From positions 3,702,745 through 3,766,744 of the forward strand of contig JAJEKV010000039.1 of NCBI GenBank assembly GCA_021234155.1: a DNA stretch of 64,000 nucleotides, in the 5' to 3' direction. The position numbers were made by a program, and so were the translations under genes. The notes under the pieces are model-generated. The model was given only the letters and a program-made list of their open reading frames with translations, did no database searches and was not told the DNA's origin. This document shows positions 47,441-58,513 of the stretch, in pieces; within the stretch, counting starts at the first letter, position 1, and every line of letters begins with the position of its first letter. This DNA comes from Isoetes taiwanensis. Taxonomy: Eukaryota > Streptophyta > Lycopodiopsida > Isoetales > Isoetaceae.

Positions 47441-48709
47441 GTAGATGAATGGACTGAAACACAAAAGACAAAAAACTATTATGAAACTAAGAGATATATT
47501 AATGAAATGGATGATGCAGGGTCTGCTTTTTTCTATAGGACAGCAAAGAACAGAATTCTGAATAATGGTATAGTACAAGTTAAAGATGTGAAGGGGAATC
47601 TTTTAACCACACAGCAGGAGATAAAGGAGTTCTTCCATAAGGAGTATAGGGATATGTTCTCCAAGTATGAGGTGGATGATAAGGTGATGGATGAGTTCTT
47701 TGCAACAATTCCTAAAGGGCCAGAAATTGAGGATGAAGATCTGTTGGTAATCCCTGGGGAAAAGGAAATCAAGGAGACACTTCAAGCCATGGCACATGGG
47801 AAAAGTCCAGGTCCAGATGGATTTCAGCCTGAATTTCATCTGGAATTCTGGAAAAGCATGAAAGATGACATTATAACTTTCATACAGGGTGCTTGGCAAG
47901 CCAAATATCTACATCCTGCAATTAATGCTGGACAAATCACCCTCATACCAAAAGTCAGTAGTCCAGTCAATTTAGGGGATTGGAGGCCAATTTCACTTAC
48001 TAACACCACATATAAGGTGTTAGCTAAGATACTAGCAAATAGACTGAAGCCGAGCTTGATCAGAGTAATCAACCCTTGTCATTCAGCTTTCTTGCCCCAA
48101 AGAAATATTCTGGATAACTACATTGGAGCTATTGAAGGATTACACTGGAACAAGTTATCCAAGCAGGAGTGTATGCTGCTCAAACTGGATTTTAGAAGAG
48201 CATATGATACAATAAGTTGGCAATTCTTAGAGAGAGCAATGGCACACCTTGGGTTCTCTCCAATGGTTTATCAAAAGATATTTGGTTTTAACACAACAGC
48301 AACTTCTGCTCTAATAATTAATGGATCTCCCTCGAATCATTTTTCCTATAGCAGAGGAATAAGGCAAGGATGCCCACTTGCCCCTTACTTATTTCTCATT
48401 GTAGCTGAAGTGTTAACTAAATTGGTGATGCACATGCAAGAAGAAGGGGATATCCAAGGATTACAATTACCAGGAGGAGAGGGTTGCTTCTCTATCATGC
48501 AATATGCAGATGATACTTTTGTGTTCCTGAAAAGGGATAAGAAGAGCCTGTTAAATTTCTTGGCTGCCATGGAGAAGTTTGGGAAGATATCAGGGGTAAC
48601 TTTGAATAAAGGTGAATGTGCCATAATCTTGGACTCTCATGAAAGTTCTCTACAAGGTATTCAAGTTCTGAATAAGGAGGCTGCAACAGTGATTTTAGGA
48701 ATTCCCCTT
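47441..48709 (+). pseudogene. LINE reverse transcriptase, first part (piece 4)
   Basis: Frame DEWTETQKTKNYYETKRYIN, then KSPGPDGFQPEFH, ITLIPKVSSPVNLGDWRPIS, RQGCPLAPYLFLIVAEVL and the catalytic MQYADDTFVFLK (YADD). These are RT motifs of an L1-like plant element, and the frame is open throughout. It is cut after VILGIP at 48709 by the 1.67 kb insertion and resumes at 50376. Confidence 0.92.
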
Positions 48710-49589
48710 AACCATCATTCAAAAAAATTGAGAATATGTCTTAATTTTGGTACTTTTTTCCGTCCGCGTTTTTTTTTGTTTTTTATTCCCCGTCCGCCAT
48801 TTTTTTTGTTTTTTCTCTCCATCCGCCTTTCTTGTTTTCGTTTTCAATTTTCAATTTTCAGATTCCCGCCCGTCCGTTTTCCCCCCTTTTTTTCGTCTCC
48901 TATTCTTTTGCTCCCTCTCCTTATTTTTTTCCCTCCTCTAAATTCCCGCCCGTCCCTTTTCTTTTACTCCCTCTTCGCTTTTAGTTGCTCCGCCTTTTTA
49001 TTTTGTGTTTCTTCGTTTCTCAACAAAGAGGTCCACGCCTCAGGTTTTCCACAGGCTTTCCACATCGAGCTTTTCCACAGGGTTTTCCATCGAGCTTTTC
49101 CACATCGAACTGTAACAGGTGGAGCGCTTGGAGCACTGGCGGATGGAACACTGGTGGATGAAGCACTTGGAGCACAGCCCATACGCAACAATACAATACT
49201 CTGTTATCTCTTCTGGATACTGCTAGGTATACTACCAATATCTCATCTGTTATCTCTTCTAGATATTACTCTGTTATTGCTAGGTAGACTTCGGCGGGAT
49301 GGTAATAGTCCGATTCTTTGGAGAGAAGCCCTTGTAATTTTGACTTGATTCACGGTTGCTTGGCGCAATACAAATTTCGATGTTGAATCAGCCCAAAAAT
49401 GCTCAAAATCACAATTATTGAAGGGGCTTTGGGGTTGGGCATGATCTAAGCTGTCAAATCCGACCTACTTTGAAGTGTTACATTTTGCTAATTTCAAGAT
49501 CAAAGCGAGGAAGTTTGCTCAATTTCGTGATGTTGCAGGATTAAAATTTGCTCAATTTCGTGATGTTGCAGGGTTTTGTGAAGAGCCCA

Positions 49590-49636
49590 TAGTTGAAATC
49601 GCGCCTGGCGCGATTTGAGGTGAGTGCCAGACTGGG

Positions 49637-49697
<61 letters not shown>

Positions 49698-50340
49698 GAA
49701 AATGAAAACGCGCTGGCGATTTGAGGTTAGCCTATTCCTTATTTTTTGTCATTTTGGACATTTTAAGGACATTTGAGAGTGATTGTCCTTGTTAAATCGC
49801 GCCCCAGCGCGATTTTGTATTTACTTTTTCCATAAAAGTTGTTCTTTTTAACTGTTTTTTGTAGGATGTTTTGTTATTATTTTTTCTCTAAAACTTTTTT
49901 TTAACTATTTTGTAGGACATTTTAAGTATTTTGGGCAGGATAAAATCGCATCAGGAGCATTATAAAGACTCTTCACATTTGTAAAATCGTCTGTTTTGAC
50001 CATTTTGTAGGACATAAATTTTATTGTTTGTATAAATATTTGAGTTGAATCTGCATAAATGTAGTATGTTTATGTCCACAAAATCGCGCCAGGCGCGATT
50101 TTCATTTCGAAAATAAGGACTTGCTTGCAGTTAGTTATTCAAATATACTTGTTATTTTACTCTACAAATTTCGCGGTTGCGGATAATTGTGTTTAAAATA
50201 TGCAATTTTTTAGGTTTTTATGTTGCCAAAACATAAATTTTTTAGGTTAAATTCCATCGTATTTTACAAGTTTCATCAAATTCAACACATGATTATATAG
50301 CTAAAATGGCCTATAATAAGCCTATTCGGCGCGATTTTGG
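49590..50340. repeat. TCGCGCC/GGCGCGA palindrome series
   Basis: AATCGCGCCTGGCGCGATT near 49597, a degraded copy near 49709, AATCGCGCCCCAGCGCGATT near 49794, AATCGCGCCAGGCGCGATT near 50083 and a half copy at 50328. These GC-rich islands stand out in AT-rich DNA. Confidence 0.8.
49637..49695. repeat. 59-nt poly-A tract
   Basis: An uninterrupted homopolymer inside the 1.67 kb element, so not the 3' tail of the host LINE. Confidence 0.95.
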
Positions 50341-50375
50341 ACCAGACATAATCCCAATTTAATTGAATGATGGTT

Positions 50376-52435
50376 CCTTGCCTTGAATTCTTCACTCAAA
50401 GGCATGTGGGAACCTATTGTTGGAAGGATTAAAAAGAAACTAGGTGCATACTCCTCATCTTTGTCCTTGGCTGGCAGGGTCCAAATAGCTAATGCAGTAA
50501 TAGGGAGTACCCATGTATATTTCTCGTCAGCAATTATAGCAGATAGAGACTCATATGCCAAGATTGAAGCAGCAATTAGGAAGTTTATCTGGCAGGGCAC
50601 ACACAAGGTAGCATGGGGGGATCTGATCAAATCAAAAAAGGAAGGGGGGCTAGGTTGCAAGGACCTATTTGTTCAAGCACTAGGCACTAGTAGCAAAGAT
50701 GATTTGGAGAGCTATCCACAATAATTCACCTTCACCAGCTCAAAAGCTGATTAGATATTGGATTCAGCAATCCTACCCGGTTGGAAGCCAAAGTCTTAGA
50801 CACCAATTACCTGACTCTGCCTTTTTTCAATTCACTCCTTGTCCAAATACTTTCAATATCCTTAGACGTATGTTTGAGGCATGGAACTTGGCCTCTCTTT
50901 TCTATAGACCTCCATGTATTGATGCTAAATCCAGGGAGGTAAATTTCTTTTGGCATCCAGGGATACTGGACAGTGATAATGAATGCCTAGCATGTAGACA
51001 TCCTCAGAAATACATGCAGTGGAATCAGGCAGGGATTAAGCAGATTGGGGACCTTAAAGATGAAGCAGATGTGTGGAAATCTTGGACTGAGGTAGCTAAA
51101 ATAACTAAAGGATCAAATCTGGATAGGAAAATATACAAGGCTGTGATGGATAAGGTCAAAAATTGTGGAGAACTGGCCAGTAGTGACAGTCAATGGACAT
51201 TGAAAGGAAAGGGTATCTATTCAGTAAAAGAAATATACAAGGCCCTACTTAAACATAGAGAATCAAGAGCATCTCAATTATGGAACTGCAGTGAGGCAGA
51301 CTTAGCTACAGTATGTAAAAAAGGATGGAGGAACTATACTGCAAACAAGGTAAAAATTTTCAGCTGGCTCATTATACACCAGGGATTAGTGACAAATTGG
51401 AGAAGATCTAAATTTGATCCAAACATCTCACAGGAATGCCCATTGGGATGTGGGGAAGCAGAAACTTCTAATCATGTCTTCCAGTGCAAAATCATAGCAG
51501 AATTTTGAAACTGGGCTGCCCAGGTCAATAAAGGATCAATTGGGGAGGGTGATCTTATGGAATTTTTTAACACAGATAACAGATTATTGAATTCCACAAG
51601 GTCACTGAGTTGTTGGGCAGTTTGGAAGCACAGGAATAGAGTTGCCATGCAAGACAAAAATACTAACCTGATTTGGCTTAAACAAACCTTCCTATCAGAG
51701 CTAAATGAACACACCAGTGGCACATAAATCCCTGAAAGGGAAGGGCTATGATACAGGATGGAATGCCTTTGGTAGATTTCGTGGATTTCATGAATTTTTT
51801 GCTTTAAATCTAACCATGGGTGATGATATTTTACACAGATGCAATGAGGAGGTTGAATAGATATGGAGCTTCAGACAGGGGAATGGGAGTTGCTGAGGAC
51901 TCAGACAGTGAAGACTCGAACTTGCCAAGGGTGGAAGAAGAAGACATCTTCATACAGCTCAAACAGGAGATGATTCATGCTGCTGCACTCAAGAAGATCC
52001 TCAAAAGACTAGAGGCATAGACTCACAATAACCTGAGACTTTTTTTCATGAATCTCTACCACAAGTGGCAGCAAAAGAGGGAAGCCCATGTTCTTCTGCT
52101 GCTAGACTTCACCAACTACCCTGTTGGGAAACTTGACTTGCTGCTGAACATATTGGGCAGGAATACAGTTCTGGATTTAACCATACAAGATATGATCGAT
52201 GCACAGTAGCAGGGAATTATCAAAGACTCTGAACTACCCCATAGGAAGATCTAAGTATCGGACTGTTATTATCTTTTTCTGTTTATCTTTTGTTCACTTC
52301 TCCTTCTATGGAGAATGTGAGTAGGATATTATGCTAGATAGTATACTACTGATGGTATACACCAAGACTATATAAGTTTTATCTATGAATACAACAACAC
52401 CTTACCTCCAAAAAAAATAAAATAAAATAAAAAAT
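50376..52435 (+). pseudogene. LINE ORF2 C-terminal half and 3' end (piece 5)
   Basis: Resumes with LNSSLKGMWEPIVGRIKKKL and AGRVQIANAVI (RT thumb). A frame change near 50700 leads to MIWRAIHNNSPSPAQKL. The zf-RVT region has NISQECPLGCGEAETSNHVF. TGA at 51506-51508 replaces a probable Trp. The tail carries a short frame at 51841-52020 of unknown meaning and ends in AAAATAAAATAAAATAAAAA at 52410-52434, a LINE-type 3' terminus. Ty3 element 1 sequence resumes at 52436. Confidence 0.88.
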
Positions 52436-53700
52436 CACGATATTGAGTTGCTTCCAGGATCTGCACCACCTTCGCGACCTCCTTATCGCTTTAATATGGT
52501 AGAGATGGCAGAACTTAAAAAGCAGCTTGAAGAATTGGTAGAGCAAGGCTTTATTAGGCCTAGCACATCTCCATTTGGAGCTCCTGTCTTATTTGTAAAG
52601 AAGAAGGATGGAAGTCTGCGTTTGTGTGTAGACTTTAGGCTGTTAAATCAGGTAACCATCAAGAATGGTTACGCTTTGCCACGAGTGGATGATCTATTTG
52701 ATCAATTAAGTGGCAGCAAGTTCTTTTCAAATATTGACTTGCGATCTGGCTACCACCAGATCCGGATTAAAGAAGAGGATATCCCTAAAACTGCTTTTCG
52801 CACCAGATATGGCCATTATGAATTTGTGGTAATGCCATTTGGGCTTACCAATGCACCAGCCACTTTTATGAGGCTTATGAATGATGTTTTTCGAGCTCAT
52901 CTTGACCAATTTGTGCTTGTGTTTTTCGACGATATTCTGATTTATTCGAGAACACTTTAAGAGCATGTTGAACATTTGCGCTCAGTTTTGAAGCTTTTAA
53001 GGCAACATAAGCTTTATGGTAAGCTTTTCAAATGCAGTTTTGCTCAAGAGCAGCTGATTTATTTAGGCCATGTTGTCTCCAACAAGGGAATTGAGCCGGA
53101 TCCTGAAAAGGTAAAAGCTATACAAGAATGGACACAACCTCAATCTGTAAAGGAGATCCGGGCATTCATAGGATTAGCTGGATATTATCGCAAGTTTGTA
53201 AAGCATTTTTCCAGGAAAGCAGCTCCATTGACCACCCTACTTCAAAAAGATTTAGCATTCCAATGGTCAGAGGTATGTGACCAAAGCTTTTAAATTTTAA
53301 AAGATGCCTTGACGCATGCACCAATCTTAAAGATTCCATCTATGGGGGACTTTTGTGTGGTAATTGATGCCTCTGGCACTGGGATTGGATGTGCTTTATT
53401 ACAAGATGGCCATGTGTGTGCGTATGCATCAAAGGAACTTAATCCAGCTGAACGCGATTACCCAACCCATGATTTGGAAATGCTTGCAATTGTGCACGCT
53501 TTAAAGTTATAGAAGCATTATCTTTTGGGTAGAAAATTTCTCCTCAAGACTGGTCATCAGAGTCTTAAGTATTTCCTGACGCAGCCTCAGCTAAATAATC
53601 GCCAGAAACGATGGATGCAACTGCTGCAGGAGTATGATCTCACCATAATGTATCAGCCTGGGAAAGATAACGTAATTGCAGATGCGTTGTCCCGATGATC
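52436..53700 (+). pseudogene. Ty3 element 1 reverse transcriptase and RNase H
   Basis: Resumes the polyprotein interrupted at 15715. RT motifs: [60 protein letters not shown] and [10 protein letters not shown] (catalytic DD). RNase [16 protein letters not shown] and [12 protein letters not shown]. Stops at 52958-52960, 53291-53293, 53510-53512 and 53696-53698 lie in the same frame and all could come from CAA, TGG or CGA by one transition. Confidence 0.92.
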
Positions 53701-55174
53701 ATACTGTGCCGCCATTATTGTTGCTAATACGCAATGGGACAGCAATCTTACGCAGTTGATCCGGGAGGATCCGTATTTTCAGCCTATAGTAACAGCACTT
53801 GAGCAAGGGGAAAACAAGAATTCCTATAAGATTGAAGCATCCAAGTTATTCTACCACAATCGATTGTGTATACCGGATAATGCCGACCTTAAACAGCAGA
53901 TTATGAAAGAAGCTCATGATAGTCCAGTATCAGGTCATCCAGGAGTTCAGAAAACTCTTCGCAAGGTCCGCAAGCAGTTCTTTTAGCCTAGCATGAAGAA
54001 GGAAATCTTAAGCTATGTGGCCAGATGTTTACCATGCCAAAAGGTGAAAGCCTCTCACCAAAAGGTCCCAGGGGAATTGCAGCCGTTAGATATTCCTGAT
54101 ACAAAATGGGAGAGTATAGGTATGGATTTTATTGTGGGATTGCCTAAGACACGAGCAGGATATGATTCCATCTATGTAGTAATGGATCGTCTCACCAAGC
54201 AAGCCCACTTTATGCCAACCAAAATCACGGCTACTGCTGCAGATATTGCTAAGATTTTCACCAAGGATATATTCCGTCTGCATGGTATGCCTAAGGTTAT
54301 TGTGTCAGACCAAGACACGCGCTTTGTTGGTCAGTTTTGGCAAGCATTGTTCCACGGGGTTGGAACCCAATTAAGGATGAGTACAGCCTATCATCCTCAA
54401 ACCGATGGTCAAGTTGAAAGAGTTAATCAGGTTGTCGAAGACATGCTCCGAATGTATGTTCCCGAACATCCGCACACTTGGGAATCTTATCTGTACTTAG
54501 TTGAGTTTGCCTACAACAATACATATCAAGATTCCATAAAAATGAGCCCCTTTGAAGCAGTATATGGGCAAGAATGCCGATATCCCTTGACTTGGTGTAG
54601 TCCGCAGTGTAAAGTTGATTTGGTCCAGACCATGGGAGAGGATATTGGGACACAGCTCCGCATTATTCGACAAAATATTGCCAAAGCACAGAACCGACAA
54701 AAGCAGTATGCAGATAAACGGAGACGACCTTTAGAATTCCAGGAGAATGATATGGTGTTCCTAAAGATTAACCCTAAGCAGGGTACTTTGAAGTTTAAGA
54801 AAGCTGGCAAACTAGCACCTAGATATGCGGGTCCTTTTAAAATCATACAGAGGATCGGCAAGGCCGCATATCGTTTGGAATTGCCTATTGACGTCAAGGT
54901 CCATAACGTATTCCATGTTAGCAACTTACGCAAGTATCTCAGTGATCCATCACATATACTGCCACAGGATCACTTGGTTGCAGTAGAAGAGACACTCGCA
55001 GTAAAGCCCCAAACAATTTTGCGAGTTGATACTAGGGTACTAAGGAATCGCACTATCGAGAAATACCTAGTGCAATGGGCAGGATATCCGCAAGAAGACG
55101 CGACATGGGAAGACGCTGACAAGTTCAAGAAGTTATATCCGACATTTCCCATAACTCATGAGGACATGAGTTAA
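53701..55174 (+). pseudogene. Ty3 element 1 integrase with chromodomain
   Basis: The zinc region HHCC part is near 53920-54040 (SGHPGVQKT and ARCLPCQKV). The core has WESIGMDFIVGLPKTRAGYD, VIVSDQDTRFVGQFW and a QTDGQVERVNQVVEDML catalytic Glu region. A GPFKIIQRIGKAAYRLELP domain and a chromodomain (KYLVQWAGYPQEDATWEDA) follow. One stop (53984-53986, TAG for Trp) interrupts it; 393 codons after it are open to the natural end at 55172-55174. Confidence 0.92.
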
Positions 55175-55191
55175 TTTTTACAAGGTGAGAA

Positions 55192-57188
55192 TGTAACAAA
55201 CCCAGGGACTTAGATTGTGTCCGTATTAATTTGTATAGAGCACAGTGGTATGCGTCCATGGGTGTGTTGGGGGCGCCATTTAAATCTAAATAAAAACTTT
55301 AGCTAAGGTAACTTAAAACCTTAATATATTGAATGTTAAAAGTGTAAGCACCTTAAAAATAGGGGAGAAAGAATCGTGGCTGCCATAGCGGGAGGATTCC
55401 GCTTACAGATGCATGCCAAATCACCATCTGGCCTGATCCTGGGATGGATCCTGCCAAGTATTCTTAAGGAAGAGTATATAAGAAATAGAAGAGTTGGCCG
55501 GATGAGCAAAAAGGAGGAAGAAGAGAATCGGTTGGGCTGATCAAATTGGAAGCAGAGCAAGGAAAACAAGAGTCCAAAGCTAAATTCAGGTGAGGATTTG
55601 ATATTTGTATTGATTTCGGCCTGATTGGGGACGGATTATGTAGAGCTGAGTCTCTGAAGCATGCCGCCACCTGCCTGTAAGCCAAACTCCAGTTCATAAT
55701 AAAAATCTGTCATGACCCTTTGTTCTGTGCTTCCAAATCCAGTAGACCCTGCTTGAATTCAGCCATCAAATCCAGTGAACCTAAGCTTGCTTTGATCTGC
55801 CGTGAAATATTCCTTCTGTCTGCCTGTCTCCACTGCCATGGATAAATTTATAGTGCCGTCTTCTTCCTTTGATTCTTATGCTAGAGATCGCCTTTGCACT
55901 CTGAATGTGTTTGAGAATGAACTCCTGCCTTGGGCGAGCTTGTAGAGCCAGTCGGCCAGCCAAAAAGGGGCCGTTGTTGGGCGCCCACGAACCTGTCACA
56001 GTTACTTTCTGATTTCTATTAAAGGGGGATACCAGGGTCCGGTATCCCCAGACCATTAAAAACTTATTTTTTAAAGTTAAAACTTAACACTTTTAAGTTG
56101 TTTATAAGTTGAAGCTTAAAATCCTTAAGTTGTCTACAAATTGTAGTACTCTACCAAACCGCTAGGCAAATAAACCCCATAAGACCAAGATGCCATTGCA
56201 TGTTGTTGCCAGTTTAGGATTAGGGAAAAGAAAGCTAGTATATGACGTGGGATGTCTATATGTGCATTTAAGATTGCTCTATAAATATGAATGGGGTATG
56301 GGGGCACCTTACGGAATTGTATTATGTATCTGAGATGGTATTATGGATGTAGTGCACTTGTATCAAGAATGTTGTGCATTTGCATTCAACGGCCCACCTT
56401 CGGAGGGGTGGGGTGGCCGTGTAACTCCGCATCCGTGCCAGATGGCCTGACGGATGAGTTGAGCCCTATACGTACAGATGAAGAGAGTGGTCTCCTTGGG
56501 GTCGCCACCCAAGGATTACGCTTGGCATATAGTATGCATGGAAAATGGTAGTCATAGAATGTACTAACCTTGCAGGGGAGTATCAACGTACCAGGTAAAT
56601 CACGTATTATTGTTATTTTTATTGTTATGCATGAATTTGATGATCCCAATGTCCCTCCCCACTTAGTCCTTGTGGACTAACCCCCGATGTTTGCTGTGTT
56701 GTAAGATGGCACGTCCTGAAGCCACGATTGTGTTGGACCTAGACTCTTTTGTTACTTGGTGGTTCAACGAGACGGAGACTGAGCCGGCTTTAATGTCTAA
56801 GGAGCGAGTTTACGAGATCCTAATATCTTTGTTTAGGGAGTTGTATTATGCGCAAAGGCAACCCCAGATTGAGGCCCAAGACCCGGAGACGGATGGAGAG
56901 TCTTCCGAGGGTAGCTCTGGCGACTCCTCCTTGGTCACTTCTGAGGAGGGGGAAGATCAAAGGGCCAATCAGGCATGGGTGACGGGGTGGCCTTGGGGTT
57001 TTTGTATATTATGGGTGTGTATTGTGATATGGGAGCAATGTGAGTTTTTTTCAAGCATGTGTGGCCTTGGGCCTATATGTAAACGATTTGATTGTAACCA
57101 AACTTGATCAATGAAAGTTCACGATTTGATTGTCTCTATTCGCGTTATTTAGTGTGACGGCCTAGGCCAAGGGGCTAGGTCCGTTTCA
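55192..57188 (+). repeat. 3' LTR of Ty3 element 1
   Basis: 1997 bp from TGTAACAAACCC to CCGTTTCA, preceded by a purine-rich CAAGGTGAGAA. It carries roughly 85 bp (56148-56235) absent from the 5' LTR and ends at the GGTTT duplication (57189-57193). Confidence 0.92.
56706..57107 (+). CDS. LTR-internal ORF, 3' copy
   Basis: The same frame as 13402-13668, starting MARPEATIVLDLDSFVTWWF. Here the TAG of the 5' copy reads CAG, so the frame runs 45 codons further (ending NQT) through a hydrophobic, Trp/Cys-rich stretch. Protein status is unproven. Confidence 0.35.
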   Translation: MARPEATIVLDLDSFVTWWFNETETEPALMSKERVYEILISLFRELYYAQRQPQIEAQDPETDGESSEGSSGDSSLVTSEEGEDQRANQAWVTGWPWGFCILWVCIVIWEQCEFFSSMCGLGPICKRFDCNQT

Positions 57189-57510
57189 GGTTTGCAGAGT
57201 CTGCCATTCGAAAAGGGCCCAGTTAAGCTTATGCTTGGCAGGGTTAGCTAAAGCACGTCTAGTATTCTGGTAGGCAAAGGCCCTGGCAAAAATAGTTCTG
57301 GCTTCTTTGTTTTTTAAGCCAAACTGGTAAACCTTATAAACCAAATCCTCCAGGTCATCAGCAAATTCAGGCCTAACTTGTGAATGCAAATTAAGAAATC
57401 GTCAATGCTGCAATCATCCCAGCTTAAAGATTTTAGATCCCTTCCTTCATTTGGCAGTCTCCTGTATTCATGAAACTCCTGAACTGTTGTGGCAAACCTC
57501 ATCTCCTAAG
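57189..57510 (-). pseudogene. N-terminal part of coiled-coil partner gene, copy B
   Basis: Minus strand: MRFATTVQEFHEYRRLPNEG, DCSIDDFLI, then after a 1-nt shift near 57390 EFADDLEDLVYKVYQFGLKN and ARTIFARAFAYQNTRRAL. It aligns with the N domain of the copy C gene (LRLGSEVIQAKDL; FKYYELVYGKKQ; YFARAFALHLKGRL). It continues at 11990 on the other side of Ty3 element 1. Confidence 0.55.
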
Positions 57511-58100
57511 CAAGACAAAACGCCCTTTAGATCTAGAGATAGAAAGGGGGAGGAAAATAGGGCAAAAAAAGACTTACTGATTGTTTCTCTTCCAGATAGT
57601 GCCAGCATGAGAGATCCTCATCATATGATTCCATGTAACTCATTCTTAAAAGGACGGCTCCAGAATTATCTGCTCCAAAATTATTTGCTTCGAAATGATG
57701 GTTTGTTCCACTCTGATCGTCCTTTCACAAAGGATGGGCGCCATCTTCGAACCTCGGGCGCGGGAGAAAGGTGAAGTGTAAAGAAATTAAAATGAAGGGC
57801 AAAAGATTCCATAAAACTTCATTAAAAAAAAGTCATGGTGCTGTGCTGATGGGGTGCTTGGATTTCGAAAATGCCCCTGACTACGTGCGTTTACCCTTAA
57901 TTGGATGTTAACTACGACGTCTTGTAAATGATATGCTAGTCAGAGTTTCCGTTTAAAAATTATTTAACAGCCATTAACCAAATACATTAACAGAATAATA
58001 ACTTAACTTGCAATGTGAAAGTAGAATCAGTTAAATTTACTAATTTAACCTAACCTAACCGGTGGTGTGAATAGACCCTTAGTAAAAAAAATTTGTGATT
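57511..58100. other. Copy B flank and terminus
   Basis: CTACGTGCGTTTACCC at 57881-57896 resembles the copy C terminus (CGTGCTTTTACCC), so I place the right end of copy B at 57896 with TTAA (57897-57900) as possible TSD. No further coding signal in the interval; an AACCTAACCTAACC stretch near 58045 is too short to call telomeric. Confidence 0.4.
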
Positions 58101-58103
58101 TAA

Positions 58104-58504
58104 GGGTGCTTTCCCATGGACCCCTCTGACCTGGATTTGAGTGCTTACATGGCAAGATCGTGGCAAAGCCGACCTGGACCCTAAATTGCCACTTTCTCAT
58201 GGAGGCACAAACCTAGAGACCGATAGCTTCAGGATCCGGCTGCTCCAGCATGAACTTTGAATCTGACGAAGGGTCAGATGCAAGTATTCTAAGGTCCAGG
58301 TATTCTGATATCCAGAATCTAAACCGGCTAGACCGGTTGTTACCCTACCCAGGTCTTGACCTGGGCAAAAAGAATTGTCGACATGTTACTTTTTAATCAA
58401 GGTCAAAAACCTGAGCCGAGCAAGGTGAGGTCTTCATGAGAACATGGCATGCGTAATCCGGGTCTGAAGCAATCCCAAGGTTTTGGGCCCATGGGAAAGT
58501 ACCC
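58104..58504. mobile_element. PIF/Harbinger-type MITE
   Basis: 401 bp with inverted termini GGGTGCTTTCCCATGG / CCATGGGAAAGTACCC, flanked by TAA at 58101-58103 and 58505-58507. The 3-bp TAA duplication and short GGG-starting terminal repeats are those of PIF/Harbinger derivatives. No ORF. Confidence 0.7.
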
Positions 58505-58513
58505 TAAGGGGTA

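Larger units (their letters stand above)
48710..50375. mobile_element. 1.67 kb non-autonomous element with 4-bp TSD
   Basis: Bounded by AACCATCATTCAA at the left and its exact inverse TTGAATGATGGTT at the right, with similarity continuing inward over about 30 bp. CCTT at 48706-48709 and 50376-50379 is the target duplication; deleting the element and one CCTT restores the LINE frame. Contents: a T/C-rich left third, a 59-nt A tract (49637-49695) and at least four copies of a near-palindrome around AATCGCGCC..GGCGCGATT. No protein seen. The superfamily is uncertain. Confidence 0.8.
11999..57188 (+). mobile_element. Ty3/Gypsy chromovirus 1, full span including nested insertions
   Basis: A complete plus-strand element: 5' LTR, tRNA-iMet primer-binding site, gag, protease, [LINE and everything nested in it], reverse transcriptase, RNase H, integrase with chromodomain, 3' LTR, with 5-bp duplications outside. 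Without insertions it would be about 8.5 kb; it now spans 45.2 kb. It landed in the coiled-coil gene of copy B. All polyprotein parts carry stops or frameshifts, so it is dead. Confidence 0.9.

Noticed and set aside
49637-49695. Poly-A tail of the interrupted LINE
   Set aside because: It lies inside the 1.67 kb element; the LINE continues at 50376 and has its own A-rich tail at 52410-52434.
58040-58060. Telomere-like AACCTAACCTAACC
   Set aside because: Only about two and a half units and not the plant TTTAGGG/CCCTAAA repeat.
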